DNA of 16,032 nt from assembly GCA_046081705.1 (NCBI GenBank), contig JBJTWK010000051.1:1-16032 (forward strand), written 5' to 3'. Source of the DNA: IMCC26256 sp046081705. Lineage in GTDB: Bacteria; Actinomycetota; Acidimicrobiia; IMCC26256. This document shows, piece by piece, positions 14,439 to 16,032 of the stretch (position 1 is its first letter; each line of letters opens with the position of its first letter). The translations under genes were made by a program, and so were the position numbers. The notes under the pieces are model-generated. The model did not search any database. It was not told where the DNA came from and was given only the letters and a program-made list of their open reading frames with translations.

Positions 14439-16032
14439 TCAGGCGCGACGCGGCGCGACGGGCACGGACGGGAACCGCCGGATCCCCAACCCGTCGGCGG
14501 AACGCTCGAGGGCCGCGACCTCGTCGGGCTGACCGAGGCCGTGCGCCGCTGCGATGCGCCCAGCCAGATCGAGGCATGCGGCGCGGGCGAACGGCAGGTC
14601 TGGACCCGCCGTGTCGGCGGCCGCCAGCGCCCCGAGGAGCGCCTCCTCGCCGTCGCCCGATTGGGCGGCCGCGATCGCCCGCAGCGAGCGCATCGTGACC
14701 GCCTGGAGGCTCGATGGATCCGGACGGGAGATGCGTGCGGCATCGGCGAGCCGGGCGAGCGCGGCCGCCGGATCGAGGGCCATGAGGTCGGCCTCGGCTC
14801 GGCGGATGCGAACCTCGAGCAGCCACAGGTCGAGACCCAGGTCGGTGAACAGGGCGAGCGAGTCATCGAGCGCGGCGATGCCCTCGACCTCGCGCCCGGT
14901 GCGGACGAGCACCTGCCCGAGACACATCAGGGAGATCGCCGTGCCCAGGGCGTCATGAACGGCTCGCTGGGCCCGGAGCGCCTGGACCAACAGGGGCTCG
15001 GCTTCATCGAAGCGGCCCTGGTCGCAGTAGAGGTCGGCCCGGTTGTTGGCGACGATGGCGGCGAGGTTCGCGTGTCCGATCCGAGCCGCGAGGTCCGCCG
15101 CGACCCCGAAGTGCCGCTCGGCGTCATCGACCCGACCCTCGTTCGTTGCGCTGCCACCGACGTTGAGGTGGAGGATCGCGAGTCCGCGCAGGTCTCCGAG
15201 GCGCTCGAACGCCTCAATCCCACGCGCCTCGAACTCGATACGGTCGGGTGCTCCCGTCTCGGCCGCGACGATCTCGAGGAGCGTGTAGGCCTGCCCGAGG
15301 GCCGCATCATCGCCGTTGCGTCGCGCCGCGTCGATCTCGGCGGCCACGATGCGCCGGCCCTCCCCGTACCGCCCCTGGTGGATGCGTGTCGCGCCGTACC
15401 GGATCCGGGCGCGGCGCGCCTCGAACTCGCGCTCGGGCCCGGCCGCTGCCCCCTCGAGCTCACGCGTGGCTCGTCTGCCCCAGCGGAGTGCACCGGACAT
15501 GCTGTCGTTCTTCTCGTCGACGTCCCCCTGCTTCCGGCAGAGTCGACCGGTCGCGACCGGATCGAGTCGACTGAGGTGCCGCCGAGCCTCGGAGTACCCG
15601 GCGCGGGCCGCAACCGGATCGCCGGCGATCTCGGCGACATCACCGAGGCGTTCCGCGATCCGCGCGCGCTCGGCGAGTTCGACATCGGGGAGGTGGCCGG
15701 CCGCGCCGAGCGCCTGCTGGTAGAAGGTCACCGCGTCCGACATCGCGGCGCGGTCGTCGGCCCGCCGAGCCGCTCGGAGCGACCAGTCCCAGGCCTCGGC
15801 GTGCCGCCGAGCCCGGTCGTAGTGGAGGGCGATGACGGGTGCATCCGCATCGCGGGCCTCGTGGGTGGCCACCAACGCATCCGCGACCCGCCCGTGCAGG
15901 ACGCGCCGCCGGCGGAAGCTGAGCCCCTCGTACGCGACGGCGCGGAACAGGTCGTGACGGAACCGGATGTCCTCCCCCACCTCGAGGTAGCGATCGAGGC
16001 GGGCCAACCGTGGGTCCGCCACCCCCGAGACG
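14439..16032 (-). CDS. C-terminal TPR region of an AAA-ATPase/adenylate-cyclase-type regulator (N-terminus beyond window)
   Basis: The frame is open from the right edge to the stop at 14439, giving about 530 residues of a larger protein. The first visible part, FRHDLFRAVAYEGLSFRRRR, then LHGRVADALVATHE and a HYDRA-type helix, is the signature end of the AAA-16-type ATPase module. That module is found in actinobacterial proteins joining a class III nucleotidyl cyclase or a HTH domain to a long TPR tail. The rest is a series of degenerate TPR helices (for example DAVTFYQQALGAAG, DDAERHFGVAADLA, DEAEPLLVQALRAQ) to the C-terminus, expected to bind protein partners. The catalytic or DNA-binding N-terminus is not in the window, so cyclase identity is inferred from architecture; a LuxR-type regulator is the alternative. 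A GTG near 16022 is internal, not a start. Confidence 0.78.
   Translation of the reverse strand, partial: VSGVADPRLARLDRYLEVGEDIRFRHDLFRAVAYEGLSFRRRRVLHGRVADALVATHEARDADAPVIALHYDRARRHAEAWDWSLRAARRADDRAAMSDAVTFYQQALGAAGHLPDVELAERARIAERLGDVAEIAGDPVAARAGYSEARRHLSRLDPVATGRLCRKQGDVDEKNDSMSGALRWGRRATRELEGAAAGPEREFEARRARIRYGATRIHQGRYGEGRRIVAAEIDAARRNGDDAALGQAYTLLEIVAAETGAPDRIEFEARGIEAFERLGDLRGLAILHLNVGGSATNEGRVDDAERHFGVAADLAARIGHANLAAIVANNRADLYCDQGRFDEAEPLLVQALRAQRAVHDALGTAISLMCLGQVLVRTGREVEGIAALDDSLALFTDLGLDLWLLEVRIRRAEADLMALDPAAALARLADAARISRPDPSSLQAVTMRSLRAIAAAQSGDGEEALLGALAAADTAGPDLPFARAACLDLAGRIAAAHGLGQPDEVAALERSADGLGIRRFPSVPVAPRRA

Overview
The window is very GC-rich, with strong G/C bias at third codon positions, several GTG starts, short intergenic gaps and protein families typical of actinobacteria (SCO6745-like, DUF2804, an AAA/TPR cyclase-type protein). 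It looks like chromosomal DNA from a high-GC actinobacterium, possibly Acidimicrobiia. The lineage is inferred from family content, not proven. I see no rRNA, tRNA, CRISPR array, insertion sequence or phage gene.

Layout. Bases 1-1123 (minus) hold a two-gene phosphonate-oxidation unit: a PhnY-like Fe(II)/2-oxoglutarate dioxygenase whose stop overlaps the GTG start of a PhnZ-like HD-domain oxygenase that runs off the left edge. Divergent from it is a carotenoid-oxygenase-family enzyme (1206-2543). Next comes the most informative part: the 217-base gap before a P2-type cation ATPase (2761-5511) carries a sequence and fold matching the yybP-ykoY manganese riboswitch (about 2625-2725), which points to Mn2+ (or Mn2+/Ca2+) export. 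The ATPase overlaps a convergent DUF2804 gene (5494-6528). A small YccF-type membrane protein (6624-7043) faces a two-gene minus-strand unit: a secreted alpha/beta hydrolase followed by an SCO6745-like protein (9073 to 7050). Divergent from that unit is a two-TM potassium channel with a fused RCK/TrkA module (9177-10160). The right part is all minus strand: the TPR end of an AAA/cyclase-type regulator (entering at 16032), a five-TM protein with a His-rich linker and an extracytoplasmic domain, a GH4 family NAD/Mn-dependent glycosidase, and an acyl-CoA synthetase (ending at 10165).

The genes do not form one pathway. The coherent units are the PhnY/PhnZ pair (C-P bond cleavage), the Mn riboswitch with its ATPase (metal homeostasis), the hydrolase/SCO6745 pair and the membrane-protein/GH4 pair. 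Several starts are preceded by a TACnnT hexamer. At two of them, which lack a Shine-Dalgarno sequence, it lies only 6-8 bases from the start codon, as expected for leaderless mRNAs.
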